Source: Cotesia glomerata (Eukaryota; Arthropoda; Insecta; Hymenoptera; Braconidae). Taken from it: a stretch of 64,000 bases of DNA. Positions 1-12,732 of the stretch are shown here, in pieces. Position 1 is the first letter of the stretch; the number at the start of each line of letters is the position of its first letter. The notes below the pieces were generated by a model. That model was not told where the DNA came from and did no database searches. It saw only the letters and a program-made list of their open reading frames with translations. The stretch covers positions 17,137,043 to 17,201,042 of the forward strand of contig NC_058166.1 in the NCBI RefSeq assembly GCF_020080835.1, given 5' to 3'. The translations under genes were made by a program, and so were the position numbers.

Positions 1-245
1 TATTTCATATATTTATATATATTATATATATGTATATATGAAAAATATATCAAAAATGCATGTGGATACTCAAATGAAAGCTCTTGAAGAGTGTAGCATC
101 AAGATGAGCTTATATCTTTAAAAACCTCAATATTTAAAAAAGTATAGCGCAAATTAACAAAAGTCATAATTTAATAAACCAAAATTTTATTTACTTATAT
201 TTCACAAATCACGGCAGTCACGTAGTGACTGCAAGATTGCTTAAC
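1..245 (+). mobile_element. 3' part of a Helitron-like element, cut by the window edge
   Basis: The stretch starts inside the palindromic unit (CATATATTTATATATATT, then GAAAAATATATC, then a degraded CAAATGAAAGCTCTTGA block). It runs through the conserved 3' module, with AACAAAAGTCAT and the hairpin GCAGTCAC/GTGACTGC at about 213-231. The expected terminal CTAG reads CTTAA here, so the end has decayed. It lies just beyond the 3' end of the ankyrin gene. The assignment comes from comparison with better copies such as 30625-32254. Confidence 0.7.
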
Positions 246-272
246 CAATAAATCATTAAAAAAAATAAATTT

Positions 273-1643
273 TTATAAAATTAATTTTACTAATTCATGA
301 TTATCTAAATAACAATAAATTTTACGATTCACCGTATCAGGTAAAATAAAATCTAAAATACTCTCCTTTCCCAGCAATTCTATCCTTTGTAAAACTTTCA
401 GAAGCCTGTAATAAATCATCTCTCCATACTGCGGAAACACCCTGATCAAATTAAAATTAAAAATCGCTTTGACATTAAAGTACTTAAAAAAAACAGCCAA
501 TTTCTGTAATGACATTCTCAAAACATCATAATAAGTAACACAATCCGTAATTTTAATACTCCTCAATAATTTGACTTCTTGCTGACATTTATCTCTGAAA
601 GAGTTCCAGGGAGGATTGCTTACTGCTCTAAAATTTCCAGGACATACATAAAACCCAGCAGCAATTAATTTAACAATATGTTTCCCGAGACTTAAATATA
701 ATGAATTATTGCATTTGTTCACGCAATGAAGCGCTAATTTTTTATTTCTGCTTTCTAGATTAATATTAATGCCCGCGCTTAGAAGCTTGTAGACAATTCT
801 AGGATCTATCGGGTGATTTTGCGCCAGAGCAACATGAAGCGCTGAATAATTTTCTTCTGTGGTAGCATTAATATCTATCTCATTAAAGTTCAGCAAAAAT
901 TTAAACGTCTCAAAGTTTCCTAATTGGACAATTCGATGCAAGATTGATTCTTTTCCTCTTTCATTACTTAATCGGTAATTAATATGAGCTCCACAATTCA
1001 AATAAAAGTCCCGAATTTTTTCCTGTCCACGAAGAATAGCTTTTGTTAAAGCTTTCCCAAGAATTACTCCTGTTCCTTTAGCATCCTTATCAGCACCATT
1101 GTTAATTAATATTTTAATAATATCCATGTGACCAAGCGACACCGCAGCTTCTAATGGAGTCACGTTGTTATATTTAACATTGACATTAACTCCTGCATCA
1201 ATAAGATGTTTCACAGCTTGATAGCTTCCCATTTCAATGGCAATGTGTATTGTCGGACACTTCAAGACTTTAAAGTCTTGATCCAAAGCAGCTCCATGGG
1301 AGATTAATTTGAGGAATATTCTCCAGCTTCCACTTGTTAGAGCTCTGTGAACAGAACTCAGTCCTACCGTGTCGGTTCCTAAATTTACATCTGCATTTTT
1401 ACTTAAAAGATAATTGACTTGTTCTTCATCTTTATTCATTACTGCGATACTTAGCAGTGTAAGTACTATTACTCTTCCTGTTGATGTTCCGTAGATAATT
1501 ACTGTGTTGATATCAATGGATTTATTTTCAATTAAGTCCTCTGATGTGGTGATATTCAGTTTTAAAATGTAGTTTGGGTCGAAACGAAGGAGTTTGTCTA
1601 GATACTTTGATGAACAGCTGATATAGGTCATTTTAAATTGCAT
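273..1643 (-). CDS. Ankyrin-repeat protein with PRANC-like C-terminus, single exon
   Basis: This is an uninterrupted 456-residue frame. Residues about 55-320 form some seven ankyrin repeats, with typical fragments such as TPLEAAVSLGHMDIIKILIN, NADVNLGT and SALHVALAQNH. The last ~110 residues are not ankyrin; they end in a leucine-rich segment, LPDTVNRKIYCYLDNHELVK, that looks like the PRANC/F-box-like tail. PRANC ankyrin proteins are known from poxviruses, Wolbachia and parasitoid wasps such as Nasonia, where they are thought to recruit Skp1/cullin ubiquitin ligases. The ATG chosen is the first in frame; a second Met follows at residue 5. The lack of introns, beside strongly spliced neighbours, fits retroposition or lateral acquisition, though a recently expanded family is equally possible. 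The frame is intact, so the gene is probably functional. The ankyrin call is secure; PRANC is inferred by eye. Confidence 0.8.
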   Translation of the reverse strand: MQFKMTYISCSSKYLDKLLRFDPNYILKLNITTSEDLIENKSIDINTVIIYGTSTGRVIVLTLLSIAVMNKDEEQVNYLLSKNADVNLGTDTVGLSSVHRALTSGSWRIFLKLISHGAALDQDFKVLKCPTIHIAIEMGSYQAVKHLIDAGVNVNVKYNNVTPLEAAVSLGHMDIIKILINNGADKDAKGTGVILGKALTKAILRGQEKIRDFYLNCGAHINYRLSNERGKESILHRIVQLGNFETFKFLLNFNEIDINATTEENYSALHVALAQNHPIDPRIVYKLLSAGININLESRNKKLALHCVNKCNNSLYLSLGKHIVKLIAAGFYVCPGNFRAVSNPPWNSFRDKCQQEVKLLRSIKITDCVTYYDVLRMSLQKLAVFFKYFNVKAIFNFNLIRVFPQYGEMIYYRLLKVLQRIELLGKESILDFILPDTVNRKIYCYLDNHELVKLIL

Positions 1644-3440
1644 TTTTATTAATTTTATCTATTAATTTAAGATTTAAAATCTATAAAAGTGATTTATTAA
1701 TTAATTTTTGAATTATTGAAATATGAATCTAAATTACGACATAAAAGTTAGCAGTCAATAATAATAAAGTTAGCCGACGTTTTTAATTATTCGATTTTTT
1801 TTAATAATTAAATTAGAGCAAAAAAATATTTTTTTTTTAATTGTACTTACAGTTTTTTACAAATGAAAATTTTTTCTTATTTTTTTGTATTAATTTTTTC
1901 AATAAAAAAAAATTCTTAAAATTTTTAGGTCGGCTAACTTAATTTTCATTAGCAGTCGCTAGAAAATTTTTTAATTTTTTTTAACAAACAAGTTTGTTCA
2001 AAAAAATTACTTTTAAAAAATTGCATTTTTTATTTTTTAAAATTTCTACATGTCAATTTTTTTTCTAATTTTTTTTTTGCCATAATTTATTTAGAAAAAA
2101 AATTATTAAATATCTGCTAAATTTATTTTCATATCTAAATTATGATATTAAATTTAGCTGTCACTTGGCAATTTTTTTTTTTTTTAATAAATAAATTTGT
2201 TTCAAAAAAAATTTTTTTAAAATTGCATTTTTAGTTTTTTGAAGTTCCTAAATGTTAATTTTTTTTTGTCACAATTTATTTGTTGCAAAAATTTTTAAAA
2301 TTATCAACTATCTGCTAAATTAATTTTCATATCTAAATTATCAGAAAAAAAAATTATGATACTGAAATTAACAGACATCTGTAAATTTTTAATGACATTA
2401 AAGTTCGCTGTCACTTGACAATTTTGTAATTTTATTTAACAAAAAGATTTTTTCCAAAAAATTGCATTTTTTATTTTTTTAAATTTCTAAATGTCAATTT
2501 TTTTTTTCTTATTTTTTTTTGGCCATAATTTATTTGTTATAAAATTTTTAAAATTATTCAATATGTGCTACATAAATTTTCATCGATTTTTATGAAAATT
2601 AATCTAGCCGACATCTAAAAATTTATTATTAAAAAAAATTCTATTTTTAAAAACTTTAAAAACTATAAGTGCAATTTTTTAAAAATATTATTTAGTTTTA
2701 TTTTAATAATTAAAAAAAAACTCAAAAAATTAAAAATGTCGGCTAACTTTAGTATTATCAATTTTTTGGATTTTTTATATTTATCAAATTATAATAAAAA
2801 AATTTTATTACTAGAAATTAAAAAAAAAATTAATTTTTTAAAAATACTTTTTTTTTTAATAAACTTGTAATAAAAATAAAAAAAATTGTCAGATGTCTGC
2901 TAATTTTAGTATCATAAAAAATTGCAATAAATATTAAACACTTACTTCAAAAATCTCCGGATGGATTCTTAAAAAAAGTAAAATAACCTCTTAAATAAAT
3001 TGTCAAAATAAATTAAACAGCTGACAGTATTAAAATCTAATAATTTTCGCCTTCCTTGATGAAAAATCTGACAGAAATGATTCAAAAGTGCGTCGTGATA
3101 TCTGTGATATCCATTTTTAAATTAAACTTCTGACAGGTTAATGTGAAATGCGCATGCGCGACTGTTTTCATTAAAAACTAGCCTTAAAAATGATTTCTGG
3201 CAAATAAAATTTAAAAATGAGTTTGCTTTTGAAAAAAGAACCACTAATAATTACCTAAAAATAATTATCAAGAAGAAATAAAGAAAAACAATGAAGAAAA
3301 TTCAATATTTATATCTCTTCACGCGTAGTAAAAAGTCGCCTTGCTCCCAGCTCAGATTATACATCAGATCATGCTATATTTTAACATATAAGTATATGTA
3401 GAGCCAGCAATCTCCAGCATCTGATCTGAGTCCGAGTATC
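1644..3440. other. Intergenic region with AT-rich dispersed repeat
   Basis: This lies between the divergent ankyrin and arrow genes. From about 1740 to 2935 it is very AT-rich and built from a loosely repeated family. Recurring phrases are GTTAGCCGACGTTTTTAA, GTTAGCAGTCGC / GCTGTCACTTGACAATTTT and TTGCATTTTTTATTTTTT, in both orientations. The same family recurs at 4010-4460, 34695-35030, 38560-39060, 41950-42660 and 57470-60000. From 2940 to 3440 the sequence is less repetitive and probably holds the arrow promoter. No ORF of note. Confidence 0.6.
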
Positions 3441-3444
3441 AATC

Positions 3445-3857
3445 CCTCTACTCAGTTCGTGCCGAGCATGGCAATGGGCAATTGACGCTTCACTTTCTCG
3501 GTGCAGAGAAGCGTGATTGTTTATTTTATTTTTTTAACTAGCCAGTAATTAATTGTTAACATAAAAAATAACCAGCTTTTATACTTTTAAATCAACAAGT
3601 GAATGTTTTTATTTGATGATAATTGTTATTTTGTTTGTCAATATCACACGCCGGAGTAATGCAACAAATTTATTGTTGTTGTTGTTCAATGACTGAGTGT
3701 TGTTTACTGTCCAGGTTCTCGTGACGGTTGATATCTATATATATATATATGTTTGTTGCTGTTAAAAAAAATAATAATAAATTACGACAAAATAAGTTAT
3801 TACTCTAAGAGGATAAAAAGCAATCGCCTGTCATAGAAATGTATGTGAAAAACGTAA
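3445..3857 (+). promoter_or_regulatory. Candidate arrow core promoter and 5' UTR
   Basis: An arthropod initiator-like TCAGTT lies at 3452-3457 inside a GC-richer patch (GTGCCGAGCATGGCAATGGG) some 400 bp upstream of the arrow start codon. No TATA box is seen at -30, and no clear DPE at +28. The leader would contain a short upstream ATG at 3469. The placement is inferred from sequence only. Confidence 0.35.
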
Positions 3858-3945
3858 ATGCCTTACGGGTTTAGAATGGCTCTGGGGAAACTGAGGGGCG
3901 CCCTCGCTGCCTACATCTTGTGCACTCTCGTATCTTCTGCTTTTG
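3858..3945 (+). CDS. arr: arrow exon 1 (signal peptide)
   Basis: This encodes 29 residues plus one base and ends in a GT donor (TTTTG|GTAAG). The product is basic, then hydrophobic (MALGKLRGALAAYILCTLV), as expected for a cleaved signal sequence. Joining to 17230 gives GGT (Gly) and continues into SPLLLFATRKDIRVANVS, the start of the first propeller. It is too short to stand out as an ORF; it was identified by the donor, phase and expected content. Confidence 0.85.
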
Positions 3946-6900
3946 GTAAGTTATTTTATTATTATTATTATTTACAGTATTTTTTATTTTTTATAATACT
4001 GAAATTTGATATTTTTTAGAAAGTTAAAAAAAAATTCTATGCGTAGAAATTGTCAAAAATTATACAAATTTTTTATTATAAATTTATTAAATAAAATTGT
4101 CAAATGTCTTTTAATTTCAGTATTATAAATAATTATTATTATAATAAATTATAAATTATAAATAATTAATTATTGAAGTAGTATAAAAAATATTTCTTAT
4201 AATATTTAGTAACTCACCCAGGTAATAATTAACATAAATTATTATGAAAATTAATTTAGCAGATATTTAATAATTTTTAGAACTTTTTTTAACAAATAAA
4301 TTATGGCAAAAACAATAAGAAAAAAAATTGACATGTAGAAATTTAAAAAAATTAAAAATGCAATTTTTTTTTAAATAATTCTTTAGAATTAATTTAATTG
4401 TTAAATTAAATTAAAAATTTGGCAAGTGACAGCTAATTTTAATGTCATTGAATTAATTGGTAATTAATTACCCAGCAATCCAAGTACACGGAAAGAACAA
4501 GATGACACTGGATATTATTCCAGATTATATTGAGTGATAACTAATTTAAGATAGTAGCTAGTATAATCCAGATTACAATGAGTACAATCCAGATATCACG
4601 CAGTATAATCTGGATTATATTAGACAGAAAGAAAAATTTCTTGACTGGAGAACAAAATTCTTGGTTCAAGAAAATTTGTCGGGTGCCTGAAGGAAGACCG
4701 AAATTACGTCGGTCGAAGTAAAAATTGTTCTTAAAATTCTATTCTTGGTGGGAGTAATTTTTTCTTAATTCAAATTATCATAAATACTTAATGCAATAAA
4801 TTTTTATATTTGATCAAGATTTTTAGATACTTTAGGGAAGCAGCGTCACTTGCTTCAGCTGAGAAAAAAATTTTGTCACCTTGAGAAAATTTTTCTCTTG
4901 GATATTTGATACCCATTTTATATTATTTTACCGTGCAATTATACATATTGAATGAAAAAAAAATGATGAAATATTATTTGATCTTGCCATTTGATATGTT
5001 AATCAATAAAAATATTAATGAAAATTTACTTCTATCTTTATATTTAATTTTTTGGAGCAAGAGGTTGAATTTTCTCAAAACAACAAGATTTTCTTGACTT
5101 AAATAAATTTTCTTGGATCAAGATACGTATTTCTTAAAGCAAGAGAATTAATTTTGTCTGAATAAGTGAAATTTCTTATCAAAAAAAAATTTTTTTTTTT
5201 TTTTTCAAGAAAATAATTAAGAAGAAAAATATTTTCTTGGCTCATAACCTTTTTTTCTGTGTAGCTATCTGAAATTTTTTTTCACCACAGATATCACTGA
5301 GTATAATCTGGGATGATATCCAGTGTCATCTTGTTCTTTCCATGTACTAATAACATATTTTAATTTGGTAGAATAGACCGACTACTATACGCAAACTAGT
5401 CCGTGTAAACTCTCTGGTTTTTATAGCTTCTATGTTTACACAACGGCTGTTAGAGTTTCTATTGAAGATTAAAGTCCATGCTTTGTGTCTTCTATTAATA
5501 TTTGACTGACAAACACTCTCCTGGAAGATAAATAAATAAATAAGCTTAAAATTTCTAGTTTTAAAATTGAAGTATAAAAGTAATAATAAAACATTATTGG
5601 CGTGAATTTGGAAGTAGTAGGAAATAAAATTCATGTGTGAATAAATCGTTTGACAATGGAAGAAAAAAGCTGGATCACTTTAATCACTTCCTCGCTAGCA
5701 CCCCCGCCCAAAGGCCTCCTCGGGAGTTCTTACAACCAAAAGGACTGGCATAAAAGGTAATGCTGAAGAATAACTAAAAAAACGTGTGGTAAGGTGTGCA
5801 TACGCTCCGTTGGAAGCTGGAAGCGTAGCATAAACGTGCGTTGTTGCCGGAGTCGGACAAGGAAAAGGAAAAGGACTCGAACAACTCGACGATATATAGG
5901 TAGCACTACCAAAAATGAAAGCTAGTAAGATGTAGACTAAGCACACAAGGTTAAATGGGAAATATAAATATAAATAGTTGAATATACCAAATAGAATACA
6001 ATGCTCAGACTAGAAATCCGAGTCTTGTCTACTAATATACTAAACTACTACGGGGTACGTGTATTCATTCCTATCCTGATAAAAAAAGACCCGGAGAATA
6101 GAACAGAGGAAGAAAGATGTGGAATAATAATATAAATAAGAGGAAGAAATGAGAATGAAGAGGACAGAGGATATTATACAGGGATCCTTGCATACAGCGT
6201 TTCACTACATCACTACATAACAACAACAGAACGGCTGAGGGATCCGAACCTCAGGAATGTAGACCCTCCTTTTAGATCTGTCTTACTCTTGCGTTTTACT
6301 CTGCTCTGTCTATCTTCTTCTTTAAGGCTTACCTAGCTTTTTTTCTTCCCTAAGGCATCTTCCGTCTTTCTTGCCAGCCTCCTAACAAGCCACAATATAA
6401 ATAATGCTCTCAGGTGTATGCGCTCGCTAAAATCAAACCCTACAAATGCAAAGTATCTTTTTAGTTTAGTTTATTTTTTATCTGGTGATTTTTTATTTCA
6501 TGATTCATCATTAATAAATTTTAGACTATGTTTTGATTAAAATTTATTTATTTATTTATATGCTAATTGGCTTTATACATTTTGGTAATACAAAATTTTT
6601 AGAGAAATTAGTATAAAAATTATAATAGAAAAAGAAAAAGTACATTGATAGAAAGATTTGTTTATTAATAAGCTTTATTAATTGTTAATAAATGATTTTT
6701 TAACATTAGGATTTAATAATATTTGTTAACAGTTAAAAAATTATTTATTAAATGTTAATAAATATTTGTTAACAACAATAAGTTATTTATTAAGTACAAT
6801 TTAAAAACTATTAATAAAAATTTATTGATTGGTAATTAATATTTGTTAACTGTTAACAAATATTTATTTGAAATAAAAAGCAAAAATAGGAATTTTCTTT

Positions 6901-9900
6901 TGATACTTTTTATAAGCCTATAGTTAGAATTCATGATAATAATTCAATTCACTTAATAAATTAACGTTTTTAATATTTAAAAATATAAAAGATGTTTATG
7001 AGCTGTGATAGAATTTGGTATTTTATAATAAACGTTATTAAAATGTGAAATAATTAATGCAAACTAGCAACCTTGCAGTCACTATGTGACTGTCGTGATT
7101 TGTGAACTAAATAAATAAAATTTTGCTTCATTAAATAATGACTTTTGTTAAATTACACTGTATTTTTTTAATTGTTGACGTTTTTAAAGATATAAGCTCA
7201 TCTTGATGTTTCACTCATCAAGAGCTTTCATTTGAGTACCTACATGCATTTTTGATATATTTTTCATACATACATATATATAATATATAAAATATATGAA
7301 AAATTGATGTGGGTACTGAAATGAAAGGTTTTGATGAGTGTAATGTCGGAGTGAGCTTATATCTTTAAAAATGTCAATATTTTATAAGATATTTGTTAAA
7401 TTACACTGTAATTTCTTAACTATTGATCTTTTTAGAGATACAAGCTCATCCTGATGTAACACTCATCAAGAGCTTTCATTTGAGTACCTACATGCATTTT
7501 TGATATATTTTTCATATATATAGATATATATAATATATATAAAATATATGAAAAATTTATGTGGGTACTGAAATGAAAGGTCTCGATGAGTGTAAAATCA
7601 GGATGAGCTTATATCTTTAAAAATGTCAATATTTTATAAGATATTTGTTAAATTACACTGTAATTTCTTAACTATTGATCTTTTTAGAGATACAAGCTCA
7701 TCCTGATGTAACACTCATCAAGAGCTTTCATTTGAGTACCTACATGCATTTTTGATATATTTTTCATACATACATATATATAATATATAAAATATATGAA
7801 AAATTGATGTGGGTACTGAAATGAAAGGTCTTGATGAGTGTAATGTCGGAGTGAGCTTATATCTTTAAAAATGTCAATATTTTATAAGATATTTGTTAAA
7901 TTACACTGTAATTTCTTAACTATTGATCTTTTTAGAGATACAAGCTCATCCTGATGTAACACTCATCAAGAGCTTTCATTTGAGTACCTACATGCATTTT
8001 TGATATATTTTTCATATATATAGATATATATAATATATATAAAATATATGAAAAATTGATGTGGGTACTGAAATGAAAGGTCTCGATGAGTGTAAAATCA
8101 GGATGAGCTTATATCTTTAAAAATGTCAATAGTTCACAAGATACAAGGTCATTTCTTAATTATGCATCTTGTAGATAAAATTTTTCTTATTTTCTTAATA
8201 ATATAGATAATTTATAAAGATGATTTTTATATTAACTGTTAATAATTATTTGTTAACTATTAATAAATACTTATTAACTACTAATAATTGTACTTTCCTC
8301 CCAAATAAATATTTATTGAATGTTAAAAAATATATAATAAAATTTAATAAATTAAATTACTAATAATTAATAAATCTTTCAATCAGTGCAGAAGCTTTCC
8401 AATTTAAAGTCCACGTGGATTGTTTAAATATCATAAAATATTTTTTTGTTAAAGTATCTTTTTATTTTTATTTTTATTCTTATCTCCGCTCCAGGAGATA
8501 CAATACTGAGCGTTGTGTATGGTAATTCTCCATAGCTTGCTCAAGCAGAGACGGATAAAAAATTCCTAATATTTATCAAAGAGCAATAGCCAAGAGCGAA
8601 TTATTTATAAGCTTAATAGCAGGAACAATTGGAGTGGAGTGGAATGGAGTGGAGCTTTATATTACTTTGCTTAGCTTAGCTTTGCTTTGCTTTGCTTTGG
8701 TCGACGTATTTGAATTGAATCATACATGAACGATAAAGTATGTGGTTTTTTTGGTCTTGCTCTCATTCTCATTGAAATAATCGTGTGTGATATTGTAAGG
8801 ATGGTGGTGCTTGTGAGTAAGGTCTACTCTACCCTAAGATGATGTAGATGGTGTAGTGCTGGTACAGCTACAGACTACTGGGGTCAGCCCTCTCTCGTGC
8901 TGTTCATCACTCTACCTTATTCTCCTTTCCTTCGCCACCTGCTTTGCATTCACTCCTTCATCATTATCCCCGACAGCCATTAATTTAAAATTGAATCACG
9001 TCTAGACGTCAATTTTAGACGCTAAATTTCCCTTTTTATTTGTTCGTAAACATGCTCTACATGTGGATTTTATGGTACTTTCATTTATTTATAAAATTTA
9101 ATCACAAGTGTAGTATAAAATAAATTTATTCAATTGCACGCCTCATAAGCCAAGCGTTGAGATACATAGAAAGAAAAATTTCCTGACTGGAGAACAAAAT
9201 TCTTGGCTTAAGAAAATTTTTGGGTGCCTGAAGTAAGACCGAAGTTGTGTTGGCCGAAGTAAAAATTTTTCCTGAAATTATATTCTTGGTGGAAGTCATT
9301 TTTTCTTAATTCAAATTATCATGAATACTTGATACAATAAATTTTTATATTTGATCAAGATTTTTAGATACTTTAGGGAAGCAGCGCCACCTACTTCAGC
9401 TAAGATAAAAATTTTCTCACCTTGAGAAAATTTTTCTCTTGAATATTTGATATCCATTTTATATTATTTTAGCGTGCAATTATACATATTGAATGAAAAA
9501 AAATGATGAAATATTATTTGATCTTCCCATTTGACATGTTAATCAATAAAAATATTAATGAAAATTTACTTCTGTCTTTGTGTTTAATTTTTTGGAGCAA
9601 CAGAGAAATTTTCTCAAGACAAGAAAATTTACTTCTATCAAGAACTTAATTTTTTGGAACAAGAGGCTGAATTTTCTCAAAACAACAAGATTTTCTTGAC
9701 TTAAATAAATTTTTTTGGATCGAGATACGTATTTCTTAAAACAAGAGAATTAATTTTGTTGGAATAAGTGAAATTTCTTGTCAAAAAATCATTTTTTTAT
9801 CGATCAAGAAAATAATTAGGAAGAAAAATATTTTCTTGGCTCAAGTGAACTTTTTTTTCGGTGTATTAAAATTATCATAAATACTTGATACAATAAATTT

Positions 9901-11378
9901 TTATATTTGATCAAGATTTTTAGATACTTTAGGGAAGCAGCGCTACCTTCTTCAGTTGAGAAAAAAATTTTCTCACGTTGAGAAAATTTTTCTCTTGAAT
10001 ATTTGATATCCATTTTATATTATTTTAGCGTGCAATTATACATATTGAATGAAAAAAAAATGATGAAATATTATTTGATCTTCCCATTTGACATGTTAAT
10101 CAATAAAAATATTAATGAAAATTTACTTCTATCTTTATATTTAATTTTTTGGATCAAGAGGTTGAATTTTCTCGAAACAACAAGATTTTCTTGACTTAAA
10201 TAAATTTTCTTGGATCAAGATACGTATTTCTTAAAGCAAGAGAGTTAATTTTGTTGGAATAAGTGAAATTTCTTATCAAAAAAATTTTTTTTTTCTCACA
10301 AAAATAATTAGGAAGAAAAATATTTTCTGGGCTTAAAACCTTTTTTTCTATCTAAGGAAATTGGTCGAATACTTTTTTTATTATCTAAAGTAACACACTT
10401 AGGACTTTCTCAATTAATATGAGCGTTCAATTAACTGTCGTTAAATTATTATTTATAAAAATTAAATATACGACTGTATATTTTTTTATAAATCTATTTA
10501 TACATTTTATTACAGTATTTTTTTTCCTCACCTTAGAATTATGGTGCCACTAAATAAACCATAGCAGAGTTTTCTTTTTATTATTTTGCTTATATTTTAT
10601 TTTAATCAATTTTATTGTAAAAAATCAGATTATGAGGCGTGCATTTTTGAATTTTCCAAATTTTTAAATTTATTTTTATCAAAATAAATCCTGAAAAATT
10701 AAAAAAATTCAAGACTGAAGAAAATATTTTATTATTAATTACACTCAATACATACAAGTTAACTCTTGTTTCATTTGACTCTGAGAGTGTCAAGGATGCA
10801 AGAGAATCTCTTCCGGAGGCCCTATATGTACTAGCATGGCTCAATGTATGAGAGAAAAGGAGATGAGTAATAACCGGCGATAAAAGAAGAGAGAATGAGG
10901 CTGGAGAGAAAATATGAGAAGACTAACGGCCGCTAACAAGGCACAGTCGTGGCAGCAAGAGGGGCGTGCTAACTGCCGTCTTCTCTCTCCTCCTCTTTTC
11001 TCTTATACTCCAGGATACAAACCAGCAAGGACTTTGGGTTCACGGACTGCCAACGAGAAATGATCTCGCGTGCCCGCTGTGGTTACTTTTCTCATTGGCG
11101 TAGTCGCTATATATATATACATATATATATAAATGAGTTACAATTTTTTTATAGTCGACATATTTTTTTCTCTTCACCTCTTCAAGATAAACATTTTTAC
11201 TAAAGTTTCCTCTTGATATTTATTTTTTAGTTTTTTCGGTAGAACGTGCTTTCCTATTACTCCGGGATTACGAGACTTATGAGTGCCCACTCGCGTAAAT
11301 ATAGGGGCCTTTTTAATTTTTTTTTTTTTTTTTTATATTTTTATATATTATGTACAGACGGATTTATATGTATATATA

Positions 11379-11413
<35 letters not shown>

Positions 11414-12646
11414 TTATAGTACATGTAGTTTTTATATTTCTCTATTCCACTTCTCGTTTAATCTCACGCTTCGTCACCTGTACCCCGACATTATATTTTT
11501 TCCCGTCGCAATAATCAACCTCACGGTCCATAGGAACTTGAGTATACATTTTTTGTTTCTCCTTAGAATTGTCATTCGATAACTAAAGATATATATAAAT
11601 ATATAGATATATGTATATTATGGATATGAATAGGTGAGATTAAAATAAAAAATCCATATAAAAAAGTATATTAATGAAATGTATGAGGATTTTTAGTATC
11701 CCTCGTTCTTAGATTTGATCTGATGGATTGGATTTTATCTTACTTATTTATTTAATATATTTTTTGGCCTTGAAGACCATGTTACCTTAAGTTAAAGACC
11801 TAGAGGACAAGTTTTACTATTTTTTATTTTAATACTTTTAATTGTGTAATAGTTGCTGAAGAAATAAAATTTTATGGATTTTTTATTTATTTTTGAAACT
11901 TTTTTTATTAACTCTAAATTTTTATTTTAAATTAAATTCAAAGAATAAATATTTTTTTTTATTTACTTTCTAAAAAGTAATGACAAATCTTTGACGAAAT
12001 TTATATTATTAAAAGAATAAGAAACATTTTGTTTCCAAACAATTTATTTAGATACATAATTAAGAAATTACCTTTTATCTTGTAAAATATTGACATTTTT
12101 AAAGATATAAGCTCATCCCGATGTTACACTTATCAAGACCTTTCATTTGAGTACCCACATCAATTTTTCATATATTTTATATATATTATATATATGTATA
12201 TATGAAAAATATATATAAAATGCATGTGGGTACTCAAATGAAAGCTCTTGATGAGTGTAACATCAGGATGAGCTTTTATCTTAAAAAATGTTCATAATAA
12301 AGCAATGACGTTGTATTTTGTCCACTGATGATATTTTTAAAGATATAAGCTCATCCTGGAGTTACACTCATTAAGACCTTTCATTTGAATACCCACATCA
12401 ATTTTTCATATATTTATATATATTATATATATGTATATATGAAAAATATATCAAAATCCATGTCGGTACTCAAATGAAAGGTCTTGATGAGTGTAACATC
12501 AGGATAAGCTTACATCTTTAAAAATATCAATAATTAAGAAATGACCTTGTATCTTGTAAACTATTGACATTTTTAAAGATATAAGCTTATTCCGATGTTA
12601 CACTCATCAAGACCTTTCATTTGAGTACCTACATAAATTTTTCATA

Positions 12647-12732
<86 letters not shown>

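Noticed and set aside
4906..5097. 63-codon frame that recurs at 10003-10194 and, altered, at 44911-45144
   Set aside because: It lies inside copies of the CAGAAAGAAA element. In the copy near 9463 it is frameshifted by a poly-A length change, and the C-terminus differs between copies, so it is a passenger of the repeat.
5695..5946. 83-codon antisense frame in the GC-richer part of arrow intron 1
   Set aside because: There are signal-peptide-like hydrophobic residues, but no recognisable protein, no splice context, and an overlapping frame of similar quality.
7250..8110. CRISPR array or ordinary satellite DNA
   Set aside because: Repeats are long palindromes with no unique spacers, bounded by Helitron ends, and recur at many loci.
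11283..11582. 99-codon Phe/Tyr-rich frame
   Set aside because: Pure low-complexity translation of T and TA tracts.
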